A DNA stretch of 64,000 nt. Origin: Selaginella tamariscina (taxonomy: Eukaryota > Streptophyta > Lycopodiopsida > Selaginellales > Selaginellaceae). The DNA is taken from positions 124,001 to 188,000 of the forward strand of contig PUQB01000280.1 of the NCBI GenBank assembly GCA_003024785.1. Reading direction: 5' to 3'. The notes beneath the pieces are model-generated. The model did no database searches, had not been told where the DNA came from, and saw only the letters and a program-made list of their open reading frames with translations. How positions within the stretch are numbered: position 1 is the first letter of the stretch; every line of letters begins with the position of its first letter. Shown here in pieces: positions 35,219 to 49,223 of this stretch. The translations under genes and the position numbers were made by a program.

Positions 35219-38200
35219 AGCTATATCTTGCCATGGTAGACCATGTTGTGATGGTTATAGTTCAATTGGAGCCAACATATGTGAACATCTTCTTTAAGTG
35301 TAACATTTCATATGAAGCCACAACATGGATATATCCTTTGAACTTAATGATTGATTACTTCGCAATAGAGCCACAAAAGTGAGCATCTCAAAGTGAGCAT
35401 CTCCATTAGACTTAAACGGCTTTCCTAAGAAAAAACATCTCCCTTAGACTTGACAATTAATTATTCTTATCTTGAGTTAAAATGAAGCCATGATAATGAA
35501 CATCTCCTTAGACTTGCTGGTTGGTTACCCTTATACAAAATGGAGCCACAATAGTGAACATGTATCTTCCTTAGACTTAACATAATTCCTCTTACCTAAA
35601 ATGGAGTTACAAAAGTGGATATTTTCTTTAAAACTAAACAATTGATTCTTCTTACTTGAAATGGAATCACAACAATGCACAACTCTCTTGAACTTAATGA
35701 TTAATTATTCTTACCTAATATGGAGTTATAAAAACGAATATCTTTCTTAGACTTGATAGGAAAGCCACAATAATAGACAATGTCCTTAAACTTGATACTG
35801 AGATGAAGTTACAATAGTGGACATTTCTCTTAGACTTGACAATCGATTACTCTTACCTAAAAATGGAATTATAAAAGTAGGCATCTCCTTGTGTTGAACT
35901 TAAGTACGACCAAAGGTTAGGTATTAACATATAAAGTTATTTTTAAACTTGCATAAAAAGTTTTGCCTTTTTATTTGTAACATTTCATGGCTATGTTATA
36001 ATTAATTATTTAAATTTATTTAATTTAAATAGATTAAAAGTTAACTAATAAAGCATAGAATGTTTTATGCATATTTTCTTTTTTTTAATTTTTTAATTTT
36101 TTTCATTTACAAAACCATCTCATTTGTGCCATTTTTTTTTTTTTAAATTTCTTTTTACTATGAGTCCATTGAGTAGAGAGTAATTCCTTGACTAGTTATT
36201 AGTCATGCCGCGACTCATGCATAAGTTTATTATCAAAATAACAACATTTCAATAATTAAATTCTAACGTAGAACCTTATGCATTACTTTTATTTCATGTT
36301 TGCATATAATTTTTAACTATGTTTCTTACCTCATGTTATACAGCAATTAGTATTTAATATGGTAAAATTTAACAATAACCTGGAATTAGAATTCACAATT
36401 AAATATTGATTATCATTTGCATAAAGATACATACAAATCATCATTAAAATTGTGAAGTTTGAGTGTAATTAGTTTGAATCTAAATTGTTGTGAAACTATT
36501 TCCTAAACAATTTTAAATTCTTTCATAAATCAAATTTTATAATTATGAATAAACACGATCAACATCTGTTGAACTAAAATTTTTATGTTCTCTAGTCACT
36601 TTTATACATGCATATCTATCGTTTGGAACGATTTGAGTTTAGAGAATTTAATATTTTTTCCCTTATGTATAATCATCATCATGTAAAGTTTATATTTTAC
36701 TCAATTATTTATGTTTTTAACTTTAATTTAATATAAATATTAGTCAATTATAAATATAAACTATAAATTTTATTTGAATTTAAAGACGTACAAAAATAAT
36801 ATAAGAGTAATACATTTATTTATTAATAGATTTCTAAAATATAAAGTTTTTAAAATGCATATGTATTTAAAATAATAAACGTCTAATGTTTGAGGAAATT
36901 GCGGGTTTTACCAAATTTAAAGTCAGATGCTTATTAAAGCCTATTTACTAAATCTGTTACCCTTTGAAATTTGCTAATTAAAACAGAGTCTAGACTTGCT
37001 TTTTTATATACATTGTGTTTCTAAATTTTATAAATTAGTTAATAAATTTATTTTTTTCTTCTATATTCATATTCATAATTAATGATCAATTATACTTCCT
37101 TGTTTAAAATATAAGTTAGAAATATAAAGTTACAAAAAGATTACTGCATACATAATATATTAACATTACAAAGTTATAAGACAATAGTTCTTTTAAATTA
37201 TATAAACTGTACATGTAATCTTTGCATGATGTTTAATATATCAATCCAATGACAGATACCACTTCTCCTCTATACTCTATACATATATACATGTCTTGGT
37301 GAAAACGAAATTCCTATGAGATGCTGAGCCTACTCCAAGTGAGGTGGGTGGGGGCCCAACTCGAGCCACTTGCACTCTGACAGACAAGCAATCTAAAATC
37401 CCTTAAAAACACACACACACACATAGTATGTATAGCATACGCACACATGAAAGAAATGATGATTATTGATCTGGAATTGCACTAATTTAACCTCTTCATT
37501 AGTCACGGCCTTCGTGTGATCTTTAATATATCGATCCAATGGCGGGATACCAATTACCTCTCATACTGAATCTGAAATACGAGGTAACCTTGTTTTTATA
37601 TTTTGACAGAACAAACATATCCTAATTACATTTTTGTCCTCGTTGACGTTTATCACGTGGAACGCGAGAACGCATGGTAAACGAGGGGTATCCATCCCAC
37701 GTGTAAGTATGCTTATGTCAATACCCTTGCTTCCTTGGGCCCAAAACCTACTTTTTCTGTCTCATATCCATTTAGGGATACATCCTAAGAGCTGGTCAAA
37801 ATGTGTCTAATTAAGTCAAGAATCAGCTAGTGCTTTTAGAATCTATATCTCCTAAAATCTGTTCATGACCCTAAAGAATAATTTGGAATGAATGAATCCT
37901 ATGAGAATTGCTTGTATGGGTTGCTATAAGAATCTTTAGAACTCCTCAGAATCGGAGTGCCTCACGGAATCCTTTTGAAATCACAAGAAAATCAATTGCA
38001 GCAAATTTACCTTATACAAATTCCCTAGCTGTGGCACACATAAAAAGAAAGAGCGATCCATCTCAAACAATGAATGAATGAATGAATGAGAACGAGTGAA
38101 GGTTGGTGAATCGCTCAGCCAGCGTTTTACTGTACATACACATCAAATGAAAACGCTCTATTGTAGGTTAGTTTTACAGGAGCTGATTCGGCTCCATGTG

Positions 38201-38344
38201 CCGTATTCATATGTTGATTCAATCAATATGTTTATATTCATATTAATATATGTCAGTGGAAGCATTATAATCTTAGTTAATACCCATTTAATTAATTACC
38301 CTTTAAATGTGTACATAAAAGAGATAATCTATTAGATTAATTAA

Positions 38345-38745
38345 ATTCCAGGTACAATTTCAAACTATAGCAGCGGAGTTGACAAAGTTGGCAGAGATAT
38401 GGGGGATGGAACTAAAGATGGAGGCAAGCTCAATATTGGGGGTTGAACCATAACTTGGGATTTAGGAGCAGAACTGGGAATACCTAGTGGTGGCGTCTGT
38501 GTTTTCACGAGAATCCCACATGGAGGCACATGCACTTCAATATCATCCTTTTTACCCCTTTTGCTCGACCCATTGTCTTCCCCAGTAGATGTCCTCTTAG
38601 AGCCTGAGCATACTTCAAGAACAGGACAATTAGTGATCTGGAAATGCACCAATTTACCCTCTTCATTCGCCGCAATTGCATGATCTGAAATATATCGATC
38701 CAACGGCAGGTACCACTTCTCCTCTAATACATATGCACCTGTCAT
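38345..38745 (-). CDS. Unrecognised reading frame, Pro-rich C-terminus (unit 4)
   Basis: Most coherent copy: one open frame of 126 residues (38745-38365) that then runs on to the shared end. It begins MTGAYVLEEKWYLPLDRYIS, continues through NEEGKLVHFQITN, the basic SSKRGKKDD and a Pro-rich tail. An AG precedes GTGCATATG at 38740, so the true piece may be an exon rather than start at this Met. No family recognised; function unknown. Confidence 0.45.
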
Positions 38746-39174
38746 GATGTGAATATGAAATGTAACGACCCTAAATGTTTTATACTCCGCAAAAGGGTTA
38801 TCCTAATAGTAGGATAACCTTTTTCTTCGTGGTCAATGCAATATTCATGGTCAACATAGTATTCTTAGAATATTCCTTTTAGAAAGTGTAGATACCACCG
38901 ACATCTGGAATTGTCTATTTAAAAATGTATACTGTTAGATTGCACGCTATTCATTATAATCAACTTCTCAACCCATGTTTTCATGTTCTTCTAGTCCATT
39001 AAGTAAATGAACATATGCATATTTAAAGTGAAACCTTAGTAGAACTTTTAAGTTGACTAGAGCCTTCTCTTCTCTCTCTCTCTCTCTCTCACACCACACA
39101 CACACACCACACACACCTCTCGAAAACATGTGCTTTTATACATAGAGACATAAACACACACACACATAATGTAC

Positions 39175-39245
39175 CTTTTTATAATTGGGGCTTGCATTTT
39201 AACCATCAGAACATCAGTAGGGTTTGCAACTGCACTTCCAATCAC
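39175..39245 (-). pseudogene. Mitochondrial carrier family exon fragment (unit 4)
   Basis: Third copy, again reading IGSAVANPTDVLMVKMQAP with splice-like borders. Confidence 0.65.
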
Positions 39246-40473
39246 CTGTAAATCTTGATTTTCAGCTCAAAATATCAGCATTTTAAATTTAAAAACTATC
39301 TAAAATAATAATAAATTAAATTTGGTAATTAGAAATATATTACACACCCAGTATAACTTATTAACTTAGAATGTCTCTCTCCCACAGAAGACTTGGCTTA
39401 TGAGAGTTTACTAAAAAATTAATTACATTTATTAATTCATTAAACTAATTATTCACATAAATCATAACGAGTCAATTCTATATCAGTTAGTTCAATTATG
39501 CATTATTTTTATTAATTAATGGATTATTACAAGTGGTAATTCCAATCGAACAGTGAATCGTGTTCATAATTTTCCAAGCTGCTCACGCTTTGTGGCTACA
39601 TGGATTTTCCAACGATATTTTTGCTTATCTAAGGCAAAAGTACCAAGAATATAATATGAATCCAAATTATCACATCTTTATAAATATGTTTAATATATCT
39701 TATTAATTATTAGTGTAGATTTCTATTTAAATAAATATAAGATATTATGGTGATAACTATAATATATATTGAGTATGGTGGCATGGTCTTATTAAGCTAG
39801 TTATAAAGTATGTAAGATGGGTTTTTTCAACAAGAAAAGTTTGAAAACTAGCACATTTTCTATTGAATTACTGCATTGTTTATCCCAAATTATTCTTTCC
39901 AAGTGCTATTACCTCTTCCTTCATTACCTCAACGATCTGCTTAAGTTCATAGCGATGTCACCGAGGACTGCCATTTTTTAAATCAAAATCAATTTGATTT
40001 AGTTGAATGACTTATTTGAAAGTTTCAACTGCTTTCTTAAAATTATATAGGCTGGTTGTCAGTGTCGATGAGAACTAGATAGGTTTCTTCTACACCACTA
40101 CCCCTTTTCAATATCAACATATTTATGGCTTGTCAGATTTTTTTAGAGCAGTCCATTTATCATCTTTCACTTTACCCACTGTAACAACATCTCAGTTTTT
40201 GGTAGATTTATGAACCTTTGTTTCTTTAGCTCGTTCAAAATAGTGTCACACTCATGTGAGATGTTTTATCTATGTCTTAAAAAGATTTTGATTACTTGTA
40301 TTCTTTAGACACAAATGTTCTTTTCTTCTTTCACGTTATCAACATGTCCTTCTCGTGTTATGGTCCTATTTTGATTAATTTCTTGCCCTTCTTCCAGTTT
40401 TCCCATAGGACCTTCCTTTTCATGTAATCTTCTTACTTCAGTAACTTCTTCAAAGTCCGTGGCTCCATTGTTT

Positions 40474-41193
40474 AAGAATCTATTTAAAAATGAATACATG
40501 TTGTGTCCCACTAACATATACAATAATTCCCTAGTAAAGTATTGTATATGTATCCGCTTTATTACATCATTTAATTTTCTTGTAATTGATGTAGATGCAT
40601 AATTTTCTAATTTTTTTGGTACTACTATAATCAATAGAATTTACTAACTAGATATTGAAGACCGTATTAACTAATATAATCAATATGAATTGAAAGAATT
40701 TGGATGAGAAGCTACTTTCAGCATTGAAACATATTATTACTTACAGGTTGCCACAAATTTTACTCATTTTCAACTAACATACGAATTGAATGCAATTACA
40801 CCCATTAAATTTATCATATCATCATCATACATGTTACTAGAATACAATATTGAGAAAATGCAATAAGTAAGATAAAGATTATTACAATTGGAAAACTCGA
40901 TGAGAAAAAGCAATAGGTTGTGTTTAACATGTAAGTTATTTAAGCACGAATTACGGCATGGCATTATCATCTTAAAAGAGTACAATAATGACCTTTTTTT
41001 GAGTAAGCAAAATGGTATGGCATTACCGAGGAAATTTATGTTTCATTAGGCATAAGTTCAAGTCCAAGTGGTATACACCATATATTATTATAAAAATCCA
41101 ATCTAGCAACATCATAATACTTATGGATTACACTACCCGAGTCCTAATTATAACAAATGATAACCGAATATGAAAATACACAACAAACTGGAG
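40474..41193. mobile_element. Inverted integrase/RT segment (unit 4)
   Basis: Here the RT N-terminal piece lies on the minus strand (40634-40490, RELLYMLVGHNMYSFLN) and the integrase piece on the plus strand (40770-41170), opposite to units 1-3. The left junction fuses the RT frame with the FEEVTEV segment into one 109-residue chance frame (40634-40305). Confidence 0.75.
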
Positions 41194-41406
41194 GATAATA
41201 AGGGATACAACCAAATACAAATAAAGGAAGCGGATCAAATAAAGACATCTTTCATTAGTTTATGGGGAGCTTATGTGTACCGTGTCATGCCCTTTGGGTT
41301 ATGCAATGCACCATTTACTTTTCAGTGGTTGGTCAGTGAGACATTTTGGGACTACCTCATGACATTTATAAAAATTTTCTTAAATAACTTTAGCATTTAT
41401 GGATAA
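41170..41406 (+). mobile_element. Ty3/gypsy reverse transcriptase fragment, uninterrupted by the LTR-like block
   Basis: Reads GYNQIQIKEADQIKTSFISL, then AYVYRVMPFGLCNAPFTFQ, then FLNNFSIYG. The order matches the RT palm of Ty3 elements. The catalytic pair normally written DD is NN here, so it is inactive. Because the frame passes smoothly through FIS, it shows the state before the LTR-like block was joined in the other units. Confidence 0.85.
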
Positions 41407-44400
41407 AGGACAACTATTTAAATGTTTAACAAAGTGTTTTAAGAAGGTGTCGACAAAACAATATAGTAGAAAATGCATCTTTTGTATAAAGTTTGAAGTA
41501 CTACTTGGACATGTTGTATGCATGAAGGGATAATGATGAATCAAAATAAAATTAAAGTAATACAAACTATGGAGGCACCTATGGATGTGAGTAGAATACG
41601 ATGACTACTCAACAAGATGGGATATCATTAACAATTTATTAGAATTATGCATTAAATAGCAAAACTACTTATCATGTTATTGAAGAAAGAACAATTGTTC
41701 GAGGGCTTGACAATGATTATTCTTACACAAAACAAAGCCACAACAATAATATCCTTTTTAAGATTAATGATTAGTTACTCTAATTCAAGATAGAACCACA
41801 ATAATAACATTTCATTTAAACTTTAATTACTCTTACTTGAGATGATGTTATAAATGAACATTTCACATTCAGTGAATTGTCTTTAACATAATGAAATGTT
41901 TGAATAAAAATAAATAAGACATCATAAACATTAATTCGAATCATTGAACATGAAGTGAACTAAACTCCTATTTAAATGGCATGATCTATAATAAACAATA
42001 TTAATAGAGTATTAAAAGCATCTTTTTGGCCATAGTCTGACAAGTTGTATACCATGAAAGTAATCGTGTGTGGACATCAAATACTCACAATTGTGGATTA
42101 TGTGTGTACATCCCATACTCAAGAATGAGGCTTAATGTCAAGAGGCCCAAAAGTCTCAAAAGAGTAAACAATTATCACAATGCCTAGTAATTTAATTTGA
42201 GCAAAAATGTATTAAATGTTACACACTATGTTTTAACCACAATTAAAATAAGAATTCAAATAAGCAATTGTTCATAAGTGTTATGAACCACCAATATATA
42301 TTAATGTTTATAATAAAATATACATTGGGGTACTATAAGAACATTTCAAACAAAAAAAGTACTACACAATTACAATATAAGTACTACACAAGCATTATCA
42401 TCATTTAATATTTCTACACAATCTTGCACAACATGTGTATTTTAACATTTTATATTCAAAAGTTCTCAAAACAATATATAAAAACGTTCAGAAGAATATA
42501 AAAGCATATAGTTCAACACAAATTGTGAGTTAGTCTCGTATTTAGTTAATTTTTCTCTTTTATATTTTCATTTTCTCTTTTATTCTAAATAAGATTCAAA
42601 TATCTAATTCATATTTTGTTATTATGTCATGATTCTTACTTATTTAAGCTATTTAATTCATGTAAATTAGGTTACTTAATTTAAGAATATTTTTCGTAAC
42701 ACTAATTAGTTCTTATTCTTTACGATTAAGAGAAAGAGATAATGGTATGACACATTAGCTCTTAACCTTGACAATTTGAATTAGAATATCAAAAAATTAA
42801 ATTAAATTCTTATTGCACTAAGGTAATAATTATGGTAACTTAGTAAAACTATTATCATATGCTTTTTGAAATAAATTAATTGCATATCAACTTTATGAAT
42901 TTGGAGTAAAAAAATTAATGATTAAGTGATGAATGAAAGACTAATGAATAAGAAAGTATTAAGAAATGTATAAAAGGTCAAAAGTTAATTAGGCAAGTGA
43001 ATGAATTTTCATAATAAGTACGACTATTATAAAATAGGCCCTCAATCTTGAGCATTGCCACAAGCAATTGTGAACCCCAAGGTTGTTTAATGATACATAA
43101 AATACATGCTTTTGTATTAATTTATGCAAGTCTTAACCTTTTAAACTATATATTTACATCACTATAAGAAGTGTTTCTCCTTCTTTATCGTACTTCCCAT
43201 TCAATAAGTTATAAGTATATTTTAAAATTAAACATTTGAATTAGAAACTCTTTGCATTTCTCTTGTTATTTTAGAGTTAAATTTTGATTTATATAAAATA
43301 TATTGTGGTTTTATATAAATGAGATTTTACAACATGTCAAGTGCTCCATTTTAAAAAAAGCATTTAATGTTTAAATCTTAAGATAATATGTCAAAGATGC
43401 AAACTTTATTAAAATAAATTATTAATAATTAATTAAACATTTTCACTTAGTCACTCCTAAACAATTAAATAGCTTGTCTACAAAACCTAAATAATCTTAC
43501 TTTAAAACTTTATATAATCACTTTAATACTTGTTTAACACCCTCAACCTGCTTTGCATTGTTTTATTGTATCCTTCCAACCATTGTTTATTTTAGAAAAT
43601 CTAATTTAATTTTTTATTGTAATAAAATTATTTTTAAATTATTGTTTTAAATTATTAGTATCACTTCTTGTCTTGCGTCTTAGTTTGGAAGTATTAAAAC
43701 ATATTAATAAACACCAGGATTTCATATAAGGCCTATGCCACGAAGGATATTCTATTCATCTTATATGCTTGGATATTCTAGTAGACATGGTGTATATACA
43801 TATATGAACTTATTGAAAGCTATGTGTTAATATATATAATAGGAATGGGACTTTAGCATGTGAAAACATATCACGCATATATTAGTCACGGACGCAACAA
43901 GGAATTCAACTTGTTGAGACACGTCGTTGTGAAAGTGATACTCGCATATCCTTTCCTTTCGAACAGTTGTTATGCACGTATGGGCTGCGTGGAGAGTGGA
44001 TGTGCCGACAACTTTTACTTTTAATACACAATTTAGCCCTACACGTGGCGAATATAAAGTGCCTGCGTGTGGTTTAACATATGGCTAATGATAATAGTAA
44101 ACAATGCATAAGGAAGATTTATATAGATAATATATATAATTATTAAAGCATATATAATAAAGTCTTTATAGCATGTGCTTTAGTGCGTGCAAGCATGAAG
44201 TAAATATAGAAATTGTAAGGAAAATTATATAATATTAACTATATGAAAGCTTCTACTTATCATATCATATAGCTATATAATTAGAATTAGTAAATTCAGG
44301 CATAGAATTAAATACATAAGGGTATTTCTATGGTGTAGTTGTTTAATTTAAAACACATATTAAATAATACATTAAAACACTTATTTTAGTGCCTACAAAT

Positions 44401-44744
44401 GTATAAATTTAATATTATTATTTAGCTTTAATGTAATTTATTATATATATATAGCTATATATTTTCTTTACACGTTTTTGTACTACATGAATTCATACAT
44501 GCCGTATAATGTATGAATTTATTATCTTAACTATGGCACATGAAATTAATATTATAATTATATTACTAGTATTTTTATTTGCAAACACACACATGTACAC
44601 ACCTTTATGTTATCTGCGTGGTATTTACTGTCTTGTGTAATTATCTACTGAATATATTTTTAATACATAAGTTTATTCTATATAGTTAATATAAAGTAAT
44701 ATTGAAACATATGTACATACATATGATACATATATTAGATATAT
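41407..44744. other. Gene-free AT-rich interval
   Basis: No reading frame, RNA gene or known repeat recognised beyond a relic of the 60-75 base minisatellite at 41700-41860. AT content is high throughout. Confidence 0.6.
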
Positions 44745-44768
44745 AGAGAGAGAGAGAGAGAGAGAGAA
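44745..44768. repeat. GA microsatellite
   Basis: Uninterrupted (AG)n run of about 24 bases. Confidence 0.9.
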
Positions 44769-45334
44769 GATAATGAAGCTGCTTATTATAGAAGTTTACA
44801 AATCAAGTGCTTGTGCAGAAGCGGGATTTGCAGCTGCGGACAACACGCACAAATCAGGTTTTCTGTAAGTGCCGCTGCTGCAGAAACACTGTGAAGAGAG
44901 GGGATTGTTCTGGTACGAGGTACAGCAATCAACAAGGCATCTCACTCCGGACTACTGCAAGTTATAATACACTGGGAAGCACTCTTGCGAGATCGATACA
45001 TTCTTGTTACGCTCAGCAGGAATGGATCCATAGCCATCTGCAATACACGAAACAACAAGGCATGCCATGACAACTATAACTATCCCTCTCATTTTGTGAT
45101 AATCTAATCGACCCAACAAGAGAAAAACTATGTAATAGTGATATACATCTATACATATTTATACACACACGCACACATTATCATGTCCATAATGTCAAAC
45201 GTGGAAAGTCCACTTCATTGGCTACATGGCACCTTAAACAAATGATCACATCCGTCCGCAAGTCAACACTGTGTATGCGTGTGTATTTTATTAATTATAT
45301 TAGAAAATTACATTAAATAAATATTAAGAATTGC
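44769..45334. other. Unassigned interval downstream of the BRO1-domain gene
   Basis: An 87-codon plus-strand frame (44807-45070) rich in Cys, Arg and Thr has no domain I recognise. Composition is less AT-rich than to the left, and it may be 3' UTR or a separate transcript. Confidence 0.4.
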
Positions 45335-47223
45335 CTATATGTGTATGATATCTGTGTTGTCGACCGTTGCTACCTCTTCTTCAGCGGGCTCTGGCATTTG
45401 GTATTCATCTACTCTAAGTGATAATGGGAAATCTGGTAACTCTAGCTTCTCTATAACCCTGTATAACACACATTTACATATATGTATTATACGCACGCAC
45501 GCACACAAAGCTTACTTGTCGTCAAAATGGCCGTTAGATACATCCTTTGGGATCTTCTCGTTGAGATTTTCATTGGTCCCCATGGTGGTGTTTCCCTATA
45601 ATCATCCTGTTCCATGTTCTTAAGTTAGTTCCTGGTGTGTGTGTACGTTATACACACACACACACAACATGACATATGTGTGTATACACATACTTTGTCA
45701 AAGGTGCAGTAACGCTGAAGTCCTTGCAGTTCCTCTCGCTCTCCTTGAGGAAATACTCCGAAGCCCGTAGGTATGCAATTGCACCTTTCTTGTCCGCACT
45801 TTCGTTCAGAATTAACCATGAAAATAAAATGCAGCTGCCTGTACGTAAAATATTTAATTTTTTAAAATAAATAAATAGTTATAGAATACCTTCGCTTCAG
45901 ATCTTTTCCATCTGATAAATAACAAGTGCTTCTCCACCCCATCCATTTCCAAGAGGAACGGTTTGTAGAATCTCGTAGCCTGGTTTTTAGATAATCTAAA
46001 ACTTAAAATATATTTTATTTAATTAATATTAATTATTACCTTTGCCAATATTTGAGCTGCTCACATGCCAGTCGTCGTTTAACTGCCATGGTCGCTTTCG
46101 CATTCTCTATTGCCAGTCCAAGTTGTATTTCAACAGTCTAAGAAAGTTACTGTTAACGCGTGCGTGTGTGTGTATGCGTGTGTATGCCTGTGTGTACCTG
46201 TCCTAGAGCTTGCAGCTGTAACGCCTGAAGTACACCCTCTGTTAAGTCAGCAGGAAACCGGTCCCTGAAAATAATAAATATTTTTTATATAATATTTAAT
46301 AAAAATATGCACATGTATTATGTATGTACCTAACTTGTGGTGGAGTTTGTGGAAGAACAGACTTCTGTGCACATTCCAGTATCTCCGCGGCTCTGAATAG
46401 GAAATCCATGGCAGTCCTCTTATTATCTATCATGTAATCCACGTCATATTCAAACACACACGCACACGCACGTGCATACGTTTACATCTAATACGCTTCT
46501 GTGATAAGTTCCTTCAGGCAGAGGCTCAAGCACAAGAGCCCTGTTGGCTTCCAACAAGGAAAGCATTGCAAGCAGCTGCAGTACGGACAGCATTTCATAG
46601 TACGGCCCTTGCAAGCTTGTTTCCTGGCATACAAAATCCAGCTGTGAACATACCACAGTTAGAAAGTTGGTATAGTATCGTTTTCCTACCTTTATCTCGT
46701 CCTCTTGATTTGTCCACGTGAACAGTATCTTCTCTGCCAACTCTGGCTCTGCCAAACATAAGATATGTGTGTGTACGTGTGCGTGTGTGTGTGGTGTGCA
46801 TCTTATAACTGTATTTGTTTTATATGCTTGGTACTATACCTTTTCTCAAGAGTCTCATTAGAACAGGTAAGTATTCATCGATTGCCTCTTTAAGTTGCAT
46901 TACGTTTGAGCCTGCATAGAAACGCTCAGTGTGTGTGTGTGTGTGCGCGTGTGTGTGCTTACCAGTTAGAGAAGACTTTCTCTTCTTAAGCTTCTTAGGA
47001 AATGCGAGTTTTTCGGCAGCACACATAAGCCTCGACTGCAGAGTTATTAACCTTTCAATCCATTTCTCTTGTCGAGGAATCGCATTTCTGATACTCCAGA
47101 TTCTTCACTTGTATCCTCCTTGGAAGGCGTAGACCCGGAACAAACACACTAAACTCTTCGGCTTGTATTGGTGCTTGTACCGAGTTGTTGTTCGTCTTCA
47201 GTCTTTGTTAAAGCACATCCCAT
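45335..47223 (-). CDS. BRO1-like domain protein (endosomal-targeting type), ten-exon gene
   Basis: Plant member of the BRO1-domain family, which binds ESCRT-III or other partners on endosomes. The start MGCALTKTED (47223) carries a possible N-myristoylation Gly2. Exons recognised on the minus strand include 47223-46963 (EEFSVFVPGLRLPRR, then MCAAEKLAFPKK), 46911-46840 (EAIDEYLPVLMRLL), 46748-46690 (ILFTWTNQEDEIK), about 46640-46491 (YYEMLSVLQLLAMLSLLEAN), 46430-46328 (FLFRAAEILECAQK), 46265-46200 (ADLTEGVLQALQLQALGQ) and 46137-46041 (VEIQLGLAIENAKATMAVKR). Further exons lie near 45960 (FYKPFLLEMDGVEKHLLF), 45840 and 45600, and the last is about 45466-45335 (LPDFPLSLRVDEYQMPEPAE, stop). One-base frameshifts occur in exon 1, near 45815 and near 45570. 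All introns are about 50-90 bases. Domain order and length match the plant family well. Confidence 0.85.
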
Positions 47224-48610
47224 TTCAAAAACTCCTGTAAAAGTACACGCGTGTGTGTGTGCGCGTGTGCGTGAGTGGTGTGTTCAAAAGAGCCTTTATG
47301 CAGAGTGTAAGAAAGTCTTGATATGACATATGAACAAAGGGTATAAAGGAAATTGGAAAAATTACATAGTCAATGTAGCAAAACTCCAAAGTTTGCAGGA
47401 TAGCGTGAGCTCCTTTCATAAAGCTGACTTGCGTAAACAAGAGCATGTGTGTTCAATAATAACATATGTGTAACTCTCTAATCCATGTATATCTCAAAAT
47501 GTGAAGCAATTGATACACATACGCACCACACAATTGTATACACACATTACTGCAGTAACGCATACCTTTGGGTGATGAGAGATTTGCAGAACTCCAGAAA
47601 CAACAAATTCAATACAAATCGGCGAACAAGTGATGAGTAGCAGTCTGATTACGTCGGTGCAATTTCACATTACAATCAAATCGCCATTCAAGGAAGAGTT
47701 GAAGAAAGAACACTTGCACTTGGAAAAACTTCATATACACGAGGGGCTTTAATACATAGTGACGGGTGTCGTTCCGTTGACGTTTACAGTCCGTCACTGG
47801 TGTGTGTATTACTTAGATAGACACGACCATATCCAACTAAATTCATATTTTAAGCACATAAACTATATAATATAGAACAGTGTGTTTTGATCCTCATCAC
47901 GTACCCATTACGTTAGCGTATCAATTACTTGTTAATACAAATCTATAATTTTGATGCTTTACCTGATACATTAGATTTAATCAAGCAACATTGGGAAGAC
48001 CGGTAAAACCTTGACACGTGGTACAAGTTCTTAAATATCTCGCCTTACGGGTCCTAATGTGGAGCCACGCTAGAGTTTAAATAGTACTTTGATTCCCGCC
48101 ATCTGTCTTCTAAACCTAACTTTATTTATATATAGCTTTTCATGTATGTTATTGTATACACTGTTGATTCTCTTTCCTTGTCGTGTTTTCACTTAGTGCT
48201 CGTTACCATCAATATAAAGGGACATATATGATTCTACGACGTTAACAATGATTTTTATCAACTATATAGTAGCTATGTCATGCATGATGGAGAATATACC
48301 TGCAAAAGTTCCCGAATCTTCTGGATCTGTCTGGAACAATGTAGTTTAGTATAGAGTGCCTGTCTCATTGACCACCCATATGATGAAAGGGGCGGTGCAA
48401 CAGAAGTGAAAGCGGGACAGAGAAGATCGGGGAGTACACCACGTAATATTAATAAAGAATATCGTAGATTTTGAGCTATGCACTTTCGGCTAGGAAAACA
48501 TAACGTGTAACATATGTGTGTGCGTGCGTGCGTGTGTGTGAGAGAGAGAGAGCTATCATATATTATACTGCAGAAAATAACGTAATTCGTGTATATGCGC
48601 GTGTGCATGT
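47224..48610 (-). other. Unresolved minus-strand segments upstream of the BRO1-domain gene
   Basis: Several short open pieces with splice-like borders, for example 47446-47225 (SFMKGAHAILQTLEFCYIDY), about 47797-47590, and 48600-48303 ending RQIQKIRELLQ before GTATAT. I recognise no family. They may be 5' UTR exons of the BRO1 gene or part of another gene. Confidence 0.3.
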
Positions 48611-49223
48611 GTGTGTGTTGACTTTATGTGGACAACATAAACATGACGAAACATCAGATGCAGTCTAATTAATTAATAATCAATATTTTAGTTAATTATA
48701 TAAGAATATTATGCACACTGCAGTGATGCTTCACGGGAGACACCACCATACATCCGAAGTATTTATATATCATTTGCATTGCCATTAACGAGCATCACTG
48801 ACAGTCTTTTATGTAAATGAAATGATTATATATTCATACAAAAAACTATAAAAAACAATTTAAATTAATAATCGTGAGGTAATCAAATTTGTTTTGAGTA
48901 CAAAGATCAATTATTGGCCTCCTGTCAGTGTCTGATACTGTATGACCTTCCGTAAACGGCATACGAAACCTGAGTTATATATATATATAGAGAGAGAGGA
49001 CATCTATTTCATATGTAAAAGATTGAATTCAAAGCAGTAGAAGTTGGACCATAAGTATTTAATATGTATTTAGGTACACCAGCCAGTTCTGCATGTGTGG
49101 TTAGCTCACGTGTGTTTCTACTTTCTTTTTGCACGACACACATATATATACACACATGCATATGTGTATACGTGTGTGTGCATTTGATAAGACATCGCAC
49201 GGACAATTGAACAGCAGGGTGAA

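Larger units (their letters stand above)
33815..35226 (+). repeat. Macro-repeat unit 3, right fragment with internal deletion
   Basis: Resumes at TGTCAGCTAATTCAATTATG, equivalent to 13315 in unit 1, and ends with the LTR-like block. The integrase section equivalent to about 13735-14865 is missing (joined near 34252). Confidence 0.85.
35227..41193 (+). repeat. Macro-repeat unit 4, with a terminal inversion
   Basis: Follows units 1 and 2 up to about 40474, with more divergence and several deletions (for example after 38890). The stretch 40474-41193 is the reverse complement of unit positions about 14375-15080. Sequence after 41193 continues in the original orientation. This is an in-place inversion of about 0.7 kb. 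Confidence 0.85.

Noticed and set aside
44807..45070. Small Cys-rich protein gene
   Set aside because: No signal peptide or Cys pattern of a known family, and no supporting context; left as unassigned.
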